Shown: positions 1 through 13,268 of the stretch, piece after piece
How the letters are laid out: each line of letters begins with the position of its first letter
How positions within the stretch are numbered: position 1 is the stretch's first letter
Assembly (NCBI GenBank): GCA_003156235.1
Contig: PMGP01000422.1
Coordinates: 219 to 24,517, forward strand
Reading direction: 5' to 3'
DNA length: 24,299 bases
Origin: Acidobacteriaceae bacterium
GTDB taxonomy: Bacteria; Acidobacteriota; Terriglobia; Terriglobales; Acidobacteriaceae
Notes under the pieces: generated by a model
The model's input: only the letters and a program-made list of their open reading frames with translations
Database searches by the model: none
Told to the model about the DNA's origin: nothing
Translations under genes and position numbers: made by a program

Positions 1-2
1 GC

Positions 3-1741
<1,739 letters not shown>

Positions 1742-1745
<4 letters not shown>

Positions 1746-4700
1746 GTCATCCGGAAAATGAGAATCGCCTGGAAGGCATTGCGATCATTGGTATGTCGGG
1801 CAAGTTCCCCGGCGCACCTGATCTGGATACGTTCTGGGCAAACATCGCAACAGGCAAGGACACGATCAAACACTTTTCACGCGCGGAATTGGAAGCGAAA
1901 GACCGCGCGTCGCTGGAATTCGGTCCCGACTACGTGGCCGCCCACGGCGTTCTGGAAGGCGCCGAGTTGTTCGATGCCGGCTTTTTCGGAATTCCGCCCC
2001 GCGAAGCTGATTATCTTGACCCGCAGCACCGGCTGTTTCTGGAGACGTGCCGGAATGCGCTCGAAGATGGCGGCTACGATCCGGCTCAATTTTCCGGCCA
2101 GATCGGCGTTTTTGGCGGATGCAGTCTGAACACCTATCTGCTGGCTAATCTGAGCGCAAGCCGGGAGTTCATCGACGAACTCACCGGCAATTATCAGGTC
2201 GGCGAGTTCCAGGCAACGCTGGGCAACGACAAGGATTTTCTCTGCTCACGGGTAGCGTACAAGTTGAATCTGCGTGGTCCCAGCGTTACAGTACAGGGCG
2301 CATGCGCAACGTCGCTGGTCGCGATCTGCCAGGCGAGCCAAAGCCTGCTTACCTATCAATGCGATATGGCGCTGGCCGGAGGTGTCTCGGTTACCTTTCC
2401 GCAGCATCGCGGCCACGTCTATCAGGAAGGCAGCATGGGATCGCGCGATGGACATTGCCGTCCCTTCGACGCCGACGCGACTGGCACCGTCTTCGGGCAC
2501 GGCGTGGGAGTGGTGCTGCTGAAGCGGGTGGAAGACGCTCTTGCCGACGGCGACCGAATCGACGCCGTGATTCGGGGCTTTGCGGTAACCAATGATGGCG
2601 CGGCGAAGGTCAGCTACATGGCTCCAGGCGTGGATGGCCAAGCCGCGGCTATCTCTGCTGCCCAGGCCATGGCGGGAATCAGCGCGGACGCCATCACCTA
2701 TGTGGAAGCGCACGGCACCGCAACGCCGCTCGGCGATCCGGTCGAGGTCACAGCGCTGACTCGCGCCTTCCGTCAGAGCACAGAACGCAGCGGCTTCTGC
2801 GCCCTGGGCAGCATCAAGGCGAATATTGGCCATTTGGACGCCGCCGCAGGAGTCAGCGGGCTGATCAAGACGGTGCTTGCCATGCGGCACAAGACGATTC
2901 CGCCGGTGGCCAACTTCCGTCAGCCGAATCCCCGCATCGATTTCGCAAGCACGCCTTTTTATGTCAGCGGCAAAGCCGCACCCTGGCAGTCCAACGGTCC
3001 GCGCATGGCTGGCGTGAGCGCGTTTGGGGTGGGAGGCGTGAATGCGCATCTGGTGCTCGAAGAAGGGCCGGAGGGTACGCCAGAAATCTCCGCGCGCCCG
3101 GTCCAATTACTCTGCGTTTCCGCGCGTTCAGAATCTGCGCTTGATGCGGCGCTGGGCAATCTCGGCCGCCATCTGCGGGAGCATCCCGGCCTGAATCTGG
3201 CTGACGCCTCCTATACACTCCAGACCGGACGCCACGGCTTCGATCATCGTGCCTCGGTGGTATGCTCCAGCGTCGACGACGGCGCCAGCATTCTTGCAGA
3301 ACCCGCGAACCGGCAGATTCACAGATCTACCGGCATCCTCACGCAGCTCCAACCGATCTTCCTCTTCACAGGTCAGGGCGCACAGTTTCCGGGAATGGGC
3401 CGCGCACTCTACCAGGCGGAGCCTGTCTATCGGCGGCAGATCGATGAATGTGCGGAGATTCTGCGCCCGCTGCTCGATCTTGACTTACGCACACTGCTTT
3501 TTCCAGTGGACAAAGATATTGATGCAAGTGCCGAGGCGCTGATGGAGACGCGACTGGCGCAGCCGGCGCTGTTCATCACCGAACTGGCAATGGCCAGTCT
3601 ATGGATGGAATGGGGCATTGAGCCGAAGGCTATGACTGGACACAGCCTGGGAGAATTTGTCGCGGCAGTTGTGGCCGGTGTGATGAGCCGCGAAGATGGC
3701 CTTAAGCTGGTGGCGGCGCGCGGCCGGCTGATGCAGAAGATGGAGCGCGGGGCGATGCTCTCGGTGTGGGCCGGCGAAGAACGGATATCGGCTCTGATGA
3801 ACGAGCGGATTTCGATAGCCGCACTGAACAGCCCGTCTCTATGCGTGGCATCCGGCCCGATGGATGCCATTGAGGAATTGGAAAAGCGACTGCAAGGGGA
3901 GCGGGGCGAATTCAAGCGCCTGCGAACTTCTCACGCCTTCCATTCCGCCATGATGGATCCGATGCTCGACGCATTCGAGGATGAGGTTCGCCGGGTTGCC
4001 CTTCATGCGCCCTCGATTCCTTATGTCTCCGGAGTGACGGGAACGTGGATCAAGCCTGAGGACGCGATCAGCCCCCGCTATTGGAGAGAGCATTGCCGCA
4101 AGCCAGTGCGCTTCGCGGACGCGGCGGCGCTGTTGCTCGATCAGCCTGAAGCTGTGCTGCTTGAAGTGGGGCCGGGGCAATCGCTGACGATTTTGGCGCG
4201 CCAGCAGCGCGGAAATCGCGCAATACCGATTGTGGCGTCGATGCCGGATCGTGCTGCCGACGCCGCCGATTCCGGAACCATGCTGGAGGCTCTGGGCCGG
4301 CTGTGGGTTGCCGGCATTCAGCCGGATTGGAAACATTTCTGGAGCCAGGAGCGCAGGCAGCGCGTCTCGCTGCCTGCTTATCCGTTTGAGCGCAAGAAGC
4401 ATTGGATAGAACCGCCGGCGCGCGAGGCGGCAAGCAACGATCTCCGGCAGGCTACAGCTCTGCCGCTAGAGACTGAAGCGCAAATTGAGGGAGAAGCCAA
4501 GATGACCATAAACGCAAATGGAATCGCTCTTGAACGCCGGCACATGCTACAGCCTGTTGTGGCAAGCCTCTTTGAAGATCTGAGCGGAATCGTTACCGGG
4601 CCGGAGAACTTTGATACTTCCTTCATGGAACTGGGATTCGACTCGCTATTCCTGACCCAGGCGACGCAGGCCGTGCAGCGCCGCTTCGGCGTGAAGGTGA

Positions 4701-7700
4701 CCTTCCGGCAGATCGTCGAACAGTTTTCCAGCATCAACGCGCTCGCTGATCGATTGGATTCGATTCTTCCCGCGGATGCCTTTCCCTCAGAGTCAGAGCA
4801 GCCGGCGCCGCAGCAGAAGACTCTCGTTGCCGCGCCTTCCCCCGTCACTCTTCCGCCATCCGCCGCGGCAGGCTCGACACTTGAAGAGCTGCTCAGGGCG
4901 CAGATGCGGGCCATGTCGCAACTTTTCGAACAGCAACTGGCGGCGGTTCGCGGAAATACGATTCAAGCAGCGTCGCCTGCCGTAATGCCGCAATCGGCTT
5001 CCGCGCAAACAACAAGCCATGCGCTGGTTGCAGCCAAACAAATGACTGCGAGCGAAACCGTGCCCGCCGGAGGATTGAAAGCGCACGGGCCTTTTAAGCC
5101 GGTGCAGCCAGGCACAAAAGACGGGCTCTCCGAGCCGCAGCGCGAGTACATCCAATCGCTCATAGCTCAATACAATCGCCGCACCGGAAAGTCAAAGGCG
5201 TACACGCAGGCGCACCGCCCGCATCTTACCGACCCGCGCGCCGTTGCCGGATTTCGTTCACTGTGGAAAGAGATGGTCTACCCGCTGGTAACCGGCCGCT
5301 CCAAAGGCTCGCGCATCTGGGACATCGACGGCAACGAGTACATCGACATCGTCAATGGATTCGGCGCGATCATGTTCGGCCATGGCCCGGAGTTTGTGAA
5401 TGAAGCGGTACACAAGCAAATCGACGCTGGAGTGGAGATTGGTCCTCAGAGTTCGCTGGCCGGAGAAGTTGCGGAAATGATCTGCGAACTGACGGGCATG
5501 GAGCGCGCCGCTTTTTGCAACACCGGTTCCGAGGCGGTGATGGCGGCGTTGCGCGTGGCCCGTACGGTGACCGCGCGCGACAAGATTGTATACTTCACCG
5601 GCGACTATCACGGCACCTTCGACGAGGTTCTGCTGCGCGCCACGCCGCACGGCGCCGCGCCCATCGCTCCCGGCATCATGGCGGGCAGCGCGAACAACGC
5701 AGTGGTGTTGGAGTACGGCGCGGAGGCGTCTTTGGAGTTCCTCCGCGCACATGGCAATGAGATTGCCGCAGTGATGGTCGAGCCCATCCAGAGCCGTCAC
5801 CCGGAGGTGCAGCCGCGGGAATTTCTGCATGAATTGCGCAAAATCACGGCGCAATGCGGAACCGCGCTGATCTTCGACGAAGTGGTCACCGGCTTCCGCG
5901 TTGCTTTGGGCGGCGCGCAGGAATACTACGGGATTCGCGCCGATCTTGCTACCTATGGAAAGGTGATTGGCGGCGGCTATCCAATCGGCGTACTCGCGGG
6001 CAAAGCTGAGTACCTTGACACACTGGATGGCGGCGCTTGGCAATACGGAGACGATTCAGCTCCAGAGGTTGGAATGACTTTCTTTGCCGGAACGTTTGTG
6101 CGCCATCCTATTGCGCTGGCGGCGGCGAAGGCGGTCCTGCATCACCTGCAGGAAGCAGGGCCGGAGCTGCAGAAAGCGCTGAGCCAAAAAGTTGCCTTGG
6201 CCGCGCGCGCCGTGGAAGCGAGTTTCCGCGATGCTGGAGTTGATGTGGGTGTGCATCCGTGCGGCGCGTGGTTTTCCTTCAGCCTGCCCGCGGAGGCGCG
6301 CTTCGGCAGCCTGCTTTATTACCACATGCGCGAGAAGGGCATTCACATCCTGGAGAGCTACCCTTGCTTTTTCACCACCGCGCATACCGATGAGGATTTT
6401 GCGTTCGTAGTCGAAGGCTTTCGCCAATCGATCCAGGAGATGCGCCGTGGCGGCATGTTGCCGGCGGCAACTGCGGCAACTTCCGCGCCGCACGATTCCA
6501 TGACCGCAGTGGCGTTGCCAGAACGGCATCCGGCCGCGCGTTGCGAGAATCCGGACAAGGCGCCGCTGACCGAGTCGCAGCGTGAGATCTGGCTGGCGGC
6601 AACTCGCGGAGACGACGCAAACTGCGCCTTCAACGAATCGCTGACACTCCACCTGCATGGGACATCAAATGAAGAAAAGATACGCTATGCTCTCGAAGCG
6701 GCAATCGCGAGGCACGATGCACTTCGTTCTACGGTCGATCCCAATGAGGAATGCATGAGGATTGCGCCCGCCTTCACGGGTCAGATTCCATTCGTTGACC
6801 TGAGCGCGCTTTCTGAGGACGAACGCGAGGCAATCCTAGACGAGAGAATTGCGGAAGAAGCATGCACGCCCTTCGATCTCTCCAATGGTCCGCTGGTGCG
6901 CGCCACACTCTTCCGCACAGCTCCGGAGGAACTGGTGCTGCTCTTTACCGGCCATCATCTCGTGCTGGACGGGTGGTCCGCGAATCAGCTTCTGGAGGAT
7001 ATGGGCAACATCTACAGTGCGGAAAAGGCAAAGTCGAAGCTGGCGCTTGCGCCGCTGATGCCCTTCAGCAGCTATGCGCTGAAAGAACAAGAGGAGATGC
7101 AGGCCGGAGCTTATGCGGAGAACGAGCACTACTGGGTGGAGATTTTCGCGGGACGGGCGCCGGTACTTGACCTGCCTACCGACCGGCCTCGCCCACTGAT
7201 GAAGAGTTACAGCGGCGCTACTCTGCAATCATCTCTAGGCGCGGAGCTAACCGCTGAGTTGAAGAAAGCAAGCTCCCGGCTGGGTTGCACTCTGTATGTC
7301 ACGCTGCTCTCTGGTTTTCAAATTCTGCTGCACCGGCTCACGCGCCAGTCCGAGTTGGTGGTCGGCATCTCGGCCGCGGGACAGACTCTGTTTGACGACG
7401 CGAGCCTGGTTGGGCATTGCGTGCACTTTTTGCCGATGTTGAGCGTGCTTCCTGACGACTGCGCGGTCAAAGAACATTTGACTGCCACGCGAGGGAAGCT
7501 TCTCGACGCCTACGACCACCAGGAATTCACGTACGGCACATTGTTGCGCAAGCTGCCGATTCAGCGCGATTCCAGCCGCTTGCCGCTCATCGAAGTTCAG
7601 TTCAATTTGGAAAAGCTGGGAACGAATATTCATTTTGACGGACTGCGGACGGAGATGCGCTCCAATCCGAAGGCGTTTGTGAACACCGACCTATTTCTGA

Positions 7701-9739
7701 ATGTCATAGAATCCGGCGACGATCTTCTCCTGAATTGCGATTACAACACGGACCTGATCGACCAAAGCACGCTGGAACGTTGGCTGACCTCGTATGCGAC
7801 GATTCTGGCTGGTATGGCAGCGGATCCAAGCCGGGAAGTGGAAGAGCTGGAGATACTGGAGGAGAACGAGCGCAAGCTGGTGCTGGACGAGTGGAATCGC
7901 ACCTCGGTGGACTTTGGTCCGTTCGAGCCGGTCTATCGGAGCATCGAGCGGCGAGCTGCCCAGATGCCCAAACGCATTGCGGTAATCTGCGACGGGATCG
8001 AGTGGACGTATCAGCAACTCAACGAGTACAGCAACCGGATGGCGCGACACTTGCGCCGTCAGGGAATCCGGGAGGGATCGCTGGTGGGCGTATGCCTGGA
8101 GCGCTCGAATCAGATGTTGGGCGCGGTGCTGGGCGTGCTCAAGGCGGGCGCGGCGTATCTGCCGCTTGATCCAGGCCATCCGGCCAGCCGTCTGGAACTG
8201 GTGCTTGCGGACGCGCAGGCATCGATGCTGCTGACCCAGGAACATTTGGCTTCACGGCTGCAAACCAGCGCGCGAGTCATATGCGTGGACAGTGAGCAAT
8301 CGCTGTGGGCGCGAGAGAGTGGCGCGAACCTGGATGCAAAAACCACGGCTGATTCCCTGGCTTATGTAATCTATACGTCGGGATCCACGGGAAAGCCCAA
8401 GGGTGTGGCCATCGAGCACGGCGCGCTGAGCAACCTGCTGCGCAGCATGGAGCGGGAGCCGGGCTTGAGCGCCACAGACACGCTGCTATCGGTCACGACG
8501 CTTTCATTCGATATTGCCGCGCTGGAACTTTTTCTTCCTTTGCTTGCGGGCGGACGTCTTGTGATCGCCACCGGTGAGCAGGTGATGGATGGATTTCGTC
8601 TGCTGAATCTGCTGGAGCAGTCTCACGCCACGGTGATGCAGGCTACGCCGTCCGGTTGGAGAATCCTGCTGGAAGCAGGGTGGAAGGGCCAGCCGCAATT
8701 GAAAGTGCTGTGCGGCGGCGAGGCATTGCCCCGCGATCTGGCCGATTCGCTGCTGGATTGCAGTGAGCAGGTGTGGAACGTCTACGGGCCGACCGAGACG
8801 ACCATTTGGTCTTCTGCCACACGGCTCGAAAAACAGGCCGGTCCAGTGCCGATTGGACCGCCCATCGCCAATACCCAGTTCTACGTGCTTGACGAGCGTC
8901 TACACCCGGTTCCTGTAGGGGTGACTGGCGAGCTGTTCATCGGAGGCGCTGGTTTGGCGCGCGGCTATTGGAATAGGCCCGATCTGACCGCGGAGAAGTT
9001 TCTCCCTAATCCCTTTGGCGAGGGGCGAATCTATCGCACCGGCGATCAGGCGCGCTGGCTGCGGGACGGTCACGTAGAGTTGCTGGGCCGGACCGATTTC
9101 CAGGTGAAGGTGCGCGGCTTCCGGATTGAACTGAACGAAATTGAGAGTGCACTGGCCAGCCATTTCGCGGTGCGCGATGCCGTAGTAGTAGCCGTCGAAG
9201 TAGCGCCTGGAGACAAGCGGCTGGCAGCCTGGGTAGACTCGGCCTTGGCCGAACCGCCTGCAGATCTGGATACACAACTGCATTCCCTTCTGACCACCAG
9301 ACTGCCCGAATACATGCATCCGGCCATCATTACCGTGCTGCCCGCGCTGCCCCGGACAGCCAATGGCAAGATCGACCGCAAGTCTCTGCCGGAACCCGCC
9401 TTTGACAGCAGGAAACAGAAGCGGAGATTCACCCCTCCGGCTACTCCACAGCAAGAGAAGCTGGCGGCAATCTGGGCAGATGTTCTTAAACTCGATCGCG
9501 TCGGCATCACCGACAGCATCTTCGAACTGGGAGCCGATTCGCTTCTGATTTTCCGCATCTCCGCTCGTGCCGGCAGGGAGGGTCTGCCCATCCAGCCAGC
9601 GCAGATTTTTCTGCACCGCACAATCGCGAATTTGACCAATGCTCTAGGAAACGACGGGACGGCGGGTTCCGATCAGGTTCCAGCAAGCTCATCCATTTCC
9701 GCTGTCGCTCGTGAAAATTTTCGGAGAACAAAGGCATGA
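1742..9739 (+). CDS. Hybrid PKS-NRPS: KS-AT-ACP-AMT-C-A-T
   Basis: A 2665-residue megasynthase with the MycA/McyE style of architecture. The KS (about 12-440) has Cys188 in an unusual GACATS context, plus His324 and His364. The AT (about 539-890) has GHSLGE (Ser635) and HAFH (731-734), the malonyl-CoA pattern. The ACP carries LGFDSL (Ser968). A Pro/Ala-rich linker with a probable coiled coil (about 1044-1072) precedes a class III, GSA-type PLP aminotransferase (about 1136-1570; Asp1379 in FDEVVTGF, Lys1407 in YGKVIGGG). Next come a C domain (HHLVLDG, 1738-1744), an A domain (YTSGSTGKPKG from 2211) and a T domain (LGADSL, Ser2600). The A-domain code reads DILQCGVIWK (D2257, I2258, L2261, Q2300, C2324, G2326, V2347, I2355, W2356, K2543), closest to the glycine-type DILQLGLIWK. 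No KR or DH is present, so the beta-ketone made by the KS should go straight to transamination. The gene is coupled by ATGA at both ends. Domain calls are secure; the substrate after the AMT is inferred. Confidence 0.96.
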
Positions 9740-12312
9740 TGGAAAGCACAATGGAAATAAATATATCCCCTTCTGATGTTGAATGCACTCCGGCGGCATC
9801 AGAGCCGGATATCTTTGTGATGCCGGCGACGCCATGCCAGAGTCGCTTCTGGTTGCTGGACAGTATGCACCACGGTAATCATGCGCTGAATATGCCCCTC
9901 GCATGGAATTGCCGCGGAAAGCTCGATCCGGACGTGGCGGCAGCCGCGCTGGCAGAGCTCGTGCGCCGCCATGAGTCGCTGCGCACAACATTCGAAATGG
10001 TGAATGGAAAGCTGTCACAGGTGATTCATCCCGCCATTGAAGCAGCAGCCATGCCCTTCCCTGTCGTGGATTTGCGGCATCTGCCGAAGGAAGAGCGCCA
10101 GAAGCAGGCCAGCGCAATCATCCTGCAGCATGCGCGTATCCAGATGAATATGAAAGATGGGCCGCTGTTCCTCGCCAGGGCCATCCGGATGGGAGCCGAC
10201 GAGCATATTCTTCTTCTCACTATCCATCACAGTGTCTGCGACGGATGGTCGAATGGCGTGATCATTCGGGATTTCGCCGCAATCTACGACGGCTTGATGC
10301 GCCGCATTCCCGCAGGACTGCCGGAACTGCCGATTCAGTACGGCGATTACGCGGTCTGGCTCGACGAGTGGAGAAGAGGGAAGGAATCAGCGGAGTACAT
10401 GAAATACTGGCGCGATACTTTGGGCGGGAACTTCACGCCGCTTCGTATTCGCCGTGATTTTGCCGGCGATAGCGGCGAAGAACTGGGAGATATTGAAACT
10501 CTTCTGCTGCCTCAGGAATTGACGCAGGAGGCGCGTGATTTCTGCGCAGCTCAGGGAATAACGCTCTATATGCTGCTGCTGGCTGTCTACGCCATGACGC
10601 TGCATCAGTTAACAGGTCAGGGAGATATTCTTATCGGCACGCCTTGCGCCAACCGGCGTCACGAGACGGAAGACCTGATCGGTCCGTTTTCCAATCCGCA
10701 GGTAATCCGGGTGAGGCTTGAGAAAGGAGAGAGCCTGGGCAAGGTTGTGGAGCGTGTGCGCGACTGGACTCTGGGCGCGATGGCGCATCAGATATTACCT
10801 TTTGAAGATCTGAACGATGACGAGTTCTTCTCTCGCGCCGAAAATCAGATTTCTCTCCAAGTGTATTTCATCTATCAAAAGGCCTTCATGCAAGCCCAGC
10901 ATACGCCGTTCCTGGAGATTGTTCCGTTACGTTCCGTCAGTCCGGGCACAACCTTCGACCTGATGCTCAGCATCGTGGAACGGGCTGAAGGACCGCGTTT
11001 GCAGTTGGAGTACAATCCCCGGCTCTTCAGCGTTTCGACCATCCAGCAAATTCTTCAGCGTTATCTCCGGGTCCTCAAAACTACTCTGTCAGATCTGGAA
11101 AGCCCGGTGGGAGAAGCGACGGAGCAGGAAGGCCGCGAACAGCCGTTCCGGGCAGCTTCACTCGCTGATCCGAACAACGCAACAACAAGAACAAGTGAGC
11201 AGAGTGGTGATTTAGTATTGCACCCCGATTCGCCGGAGTTGCAGATAGCGGAGATTTGGAAGACAGCAATGGGGCTGAAAAGCCTGTCTTATCACGAGAG
11301 CTTCTTCGATCTTGGCGGACGGTCGCTCGCTGCAATGCGAATCATCTCCCGTATCAACAAGACTTACTCTCTCGATTTCGGCCTGGCTACGCTGTTCTCC
11401 GCGCCCACGGTGGCACGGATGGCGGAGTTGGTAAAGAAGCGGCTTTCAGCCAATGTCAGTTCTGCGATCGTGGCCATGCAGCCGCATGGATCGGCAGAGC
11501 CTCTGTTTATCATTCACGGTGCGGGAGGCAATATTATCCGCTTCTATCAGCTCGCCATGCTTGTAGGAACAGAGCATCCGATCTACGGCATACAAGCTCA
11601 GTCGCTATTGACCGGCAAACCGGCGCTGCTTCGCCTGGAAGATCAGGCGGCGTTTTATTTGGCCGAAATTCGGGAGATCCAGCCAAAGGGTCCGTACTAC
11701 TTTTTGGGATATTCCTATGGCGGTACGATCGCCCTGGAAATCGCGCATCAGTTGCGCGCTCTGGGAGAGCGCGTAGAACTGCTTGGCATGCTCGATAGCC
11801 GCCAGCGCGATTGCGTCGTTGTGACGCAACGGAATGATTCCTTGCTGGTGCAGCTAGATCGCCGCCTTGCACGCTTTCTGGGAAATCTTTCCGATCTCTC
11901 GCTGAGAGAAAAGATCGATTATCTGTGGCAGAAGATGTTTACGCGAACCCTGCGCCGGATTTACTCGCTTGCTGTCGCATTTGGCTTTCGTTCCGTGCCT
12001 TCCTTCATGAAAAGCACCGACGACATTACTTGGGTGGCGGCAATGAACTACCAGCCTCGGCCTTGGCCCGGACCGGTGACGCTCTTCCGCACCGCCGTCC
12101 AACCGGATCCACGACTACCGATGGATCTGGGATGGACACCGCTTGCGCAAGGCGGCATCGAGATGTACGAATTGCCCGGCGATCACGATCTGGTATTCCG
12201 GGAACCCAACATTCAGGTTTTGGCCGCGCAACTGAGGGCCCGCCTGGAGCAATGCGAAGCGGCCGGGATTCGTGAGAGCGAAGCGGTCGAGACCGAGGTC
12301 ATCGCCCGATGA
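9736..12312 (+). CDS. NRPS termination protein C-T-TE without A domain
   Basis: An 858-residue protein. The condensation domain (about 25-470) has an intact HHSVCDG motif (164-170). After a roughly 35-residue Ser/Thr/Glu-rich linker it passes directly to a carrier domain (FDLGGRSL, Ser530). A type I thioesterase (about 585-850) follows, with GYSYGG (nucleophile Ser660), Asp687 in GMLDS and His817 in PGDHDL. No adenylation motif lies between C and T. The T domain must therefore be charged in trans, or the C domain uses another amine or alcohol acceptor and the TE releases the chain by hydrolysis or cyclisation. The ATG at 9736 overlaps the previous stop (ATGA), and the gene overlaps the next one the same way, so it sits inside a coupled operon. 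As the only TE here, it marks the end of the assembly line. Confidence 0.93.
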   Translation: MMESTMEINISPSDVECTPAASEPDIFVMPATPCQSRFWLLDSMHHGNHALNMPLAWNCRGKLDPDVAAAALAELVRRHESLRTTFEMVNGKLSQVIHPAIEAAAMPFPVVDLRHLPKEERQKQASAIILQHARIQMNMKDGPLFLARAIRMGADEHILLLTIHHSVCDGWSNGVIIRDFAAIYDGLMRRIPAGLPELPIQYGDYAVWLDEWRRGKESAEYMKYWRDTLGGNFTPLRIRRDFAGDSGEELGDIETLLLPQELTQEARDFCAAQGITLYMLLLAVYAMTLHQLTGQGDILIGTPCANRRHETEDLIGPFSNPQVIRVRLEKGESLGKVVERVRDWTLGAMAHQILPFEDLNDDEFFSRAENQISLQVYFIYQKAFMQAQHTPFLEIVPLRSVSPGTTFDLMLSIVERAEGPRLQLEYNPRLFSVSTIQQILQRYLRVLKTTLSDLESPVGEATEQEGREQPFRAASLADPNNATTRTSEQSGDLVLHPDSPELQIAEIWKTAMGLKSLSYHESFFDLGGRSLAAMRIISRINKTYSLDFGLATLFSAPTVARMAELVKKRLSANVSSAIVAMQPHGSAEPLFIIHGAGGNIIRFYQLAMLVGTEHPIYGIQAQSLLTGKPALLRLEDQAAFYLAEIREIQPKGPYYFLGYSYGGTIALEIAHQLRALGERVELLGMLDSRQRDCVVVTQRNDSLLVQLDRRLARFLGNLSDLSLREKIDYLWQKMFTRTLRRIYSLAVAFGFRSVPSFMKSTDDITWVAAMNYQPRPWPGPVTLFRTAVQPDPRLPMDLGWTPLAQGGIEMYELPGDHDLVFREPNIQVLAAQLRARLEQCEAAGIRESEAVETEVIAR

Positions 12313-13262
12313 CTGTTCGTCATGTATATATGGTGCTCTCGCCGCGCTCTCTGAGTTATGCAAGAGATGCGCTGGAGAGTTTGTTCGCCAATTCCGTCGA
12401 AGACCTTCATCTGCGTTTGATTACCGACTCCGAGCGGGACAAGGAAGAGCTGTCCGAGACGTTGCGAGCGCTCGATTCAAAGGCGCATCAATGGACGGTA
12501 TTTTCTGAGCAGGAGCTGGCTGGCAGGGAGGAAGCGCTCTTCACCGGACACGATAACTTGCGCGCATTCCGCCGCGGCCATCCCTGCTGGCGTAAAATTA
12601 CCGATCCCTTGCTCGTGAGCGATCCCGGTCAGGAATTGGTTCTGCTTGATCCGGACCTTTACTTTCCCAATCGCTTTCAGTTTGAGGCTACGCCTGAAAA
12701 CGGTTTGTTGCTCATGTGGCAGCAACCGAACTGCCTCTTTCCCCCCGATGTGGTCAAGACGGCAATCGGCGATGGAATCCGGCTTGCGCACCACGTGGAC
12801 ATCGGAGTGGCGCACTGGCGCGCTTCTGCTGATCTCGATTGGCTTGACTGGTTGATCGGCAAACTGGGTGGAGGCAAGCTGCCGCGCATCATGCATATAG
12901 AGGCGATTGTCTGGGCGGCACTGGCCATGCGAGTGGGTGGAGGATACCTCGACCCCGCATACTGGAAATGCTGGCGAAGGTCGCAGGCAAAACGAGTGAT
13001 GACGAAATTGGGAGTGAGCGGCCAGCACATTCTGAAATCGGAACCCTGGCCCAATTTGAAATGCTTTCACGCCGGCGGCGAAGCAAAGTGGTGGCTGCAT
13101 AAAGCGCGTGAATCGGGTCTGCTGGACGGCCATGCTACGCTCAACCGGCCAGGTTGCGTTCTTCCATTTGAGGAACTGACGCCGGCGCAGTACGCAAGGG
13201 AAATGGCGATTAAACGAATGCTGCAAGCCGTGGGCTATTACCAAATCTTCCGTACAGCGTGA
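12309..13262 (+). CDS. Possible GT-A-fold sugar transferase, family not recognised
   Basis: A 317-residue soluble protein with no signal peptide or membrane helix. The N-terminal part (HVYMVLSPRS, then alternating strands and helices) resembles a nucleotide-diphospho-sugar transferase fold. VLLDPDLYFP (about 111-120; Asp114 and Asp116) looks like the metal-binding DXD motif of GT-A enzymes. A His-rich stretch near 161 (RLAHHVDIGVAHW) and a Trp-rich C-terminal half may bind the acceptor. I cannot assign a CAZy family. Its ATG overlaps the stop of the C-T-TE gene (ATGA), so it is translated with the peptide synthetase. This is the strongest contextual hint that the peptide is glycosylated. It could instead belong to a surface polysaccharide pathway. 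Confidence 0.65.
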   Translation: MTVRHVYMVLSPRSLSYARDALESLFANSVEDLHLRLITDSERDKEELSETLRALDSKAHQWTVFSEQELAGREEALFTGHDNLRAFRRGHPCWRKITDPLLVSDPGQELVLLDPDLYFPNRFQFEATPENGLLLMWQQPNCLFPPDVVKTAIGDGIRLAHHVDIGVAHWRASADLDWLDWLIGKLGGGKLPRIMHIEAIVWAALAMRVGGGYLDPAYWKCWRRSQAKRVMTKLGVSGQHILKSEPWPNLKCFHAGGEAKWWLHKARESGLLDGHATLNRPGCVLPFEELTPAQYAREMAIKRMLQAVGYYQIFRTA

Positions 13263-13268
13263 GCGTCT

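Noticed and set aside
2246..3106. Long minus-strand ORF (286 codons) inside the KS region
   Set aside because: It is antisense to an intact KS with all catalytic residues; its translation is rich in Arg, His and Cys with no family resemblance, as expected for a shadow frame.
5258..6043. Minus-strand ORF of 261 codons inside the aminotransferase domain
   Set aside because: Antisense of a clear PLP aminotransferase; no start signal and no recognisable protein.
5147..6450. Separate hemL-like glutamate-1-semialdehyde aminomutase gene
   Set aside because: The GSA-type domain is in frame within the megasynthase between the ACP and C domains; such AMT domains are integral to this type of synthetase.
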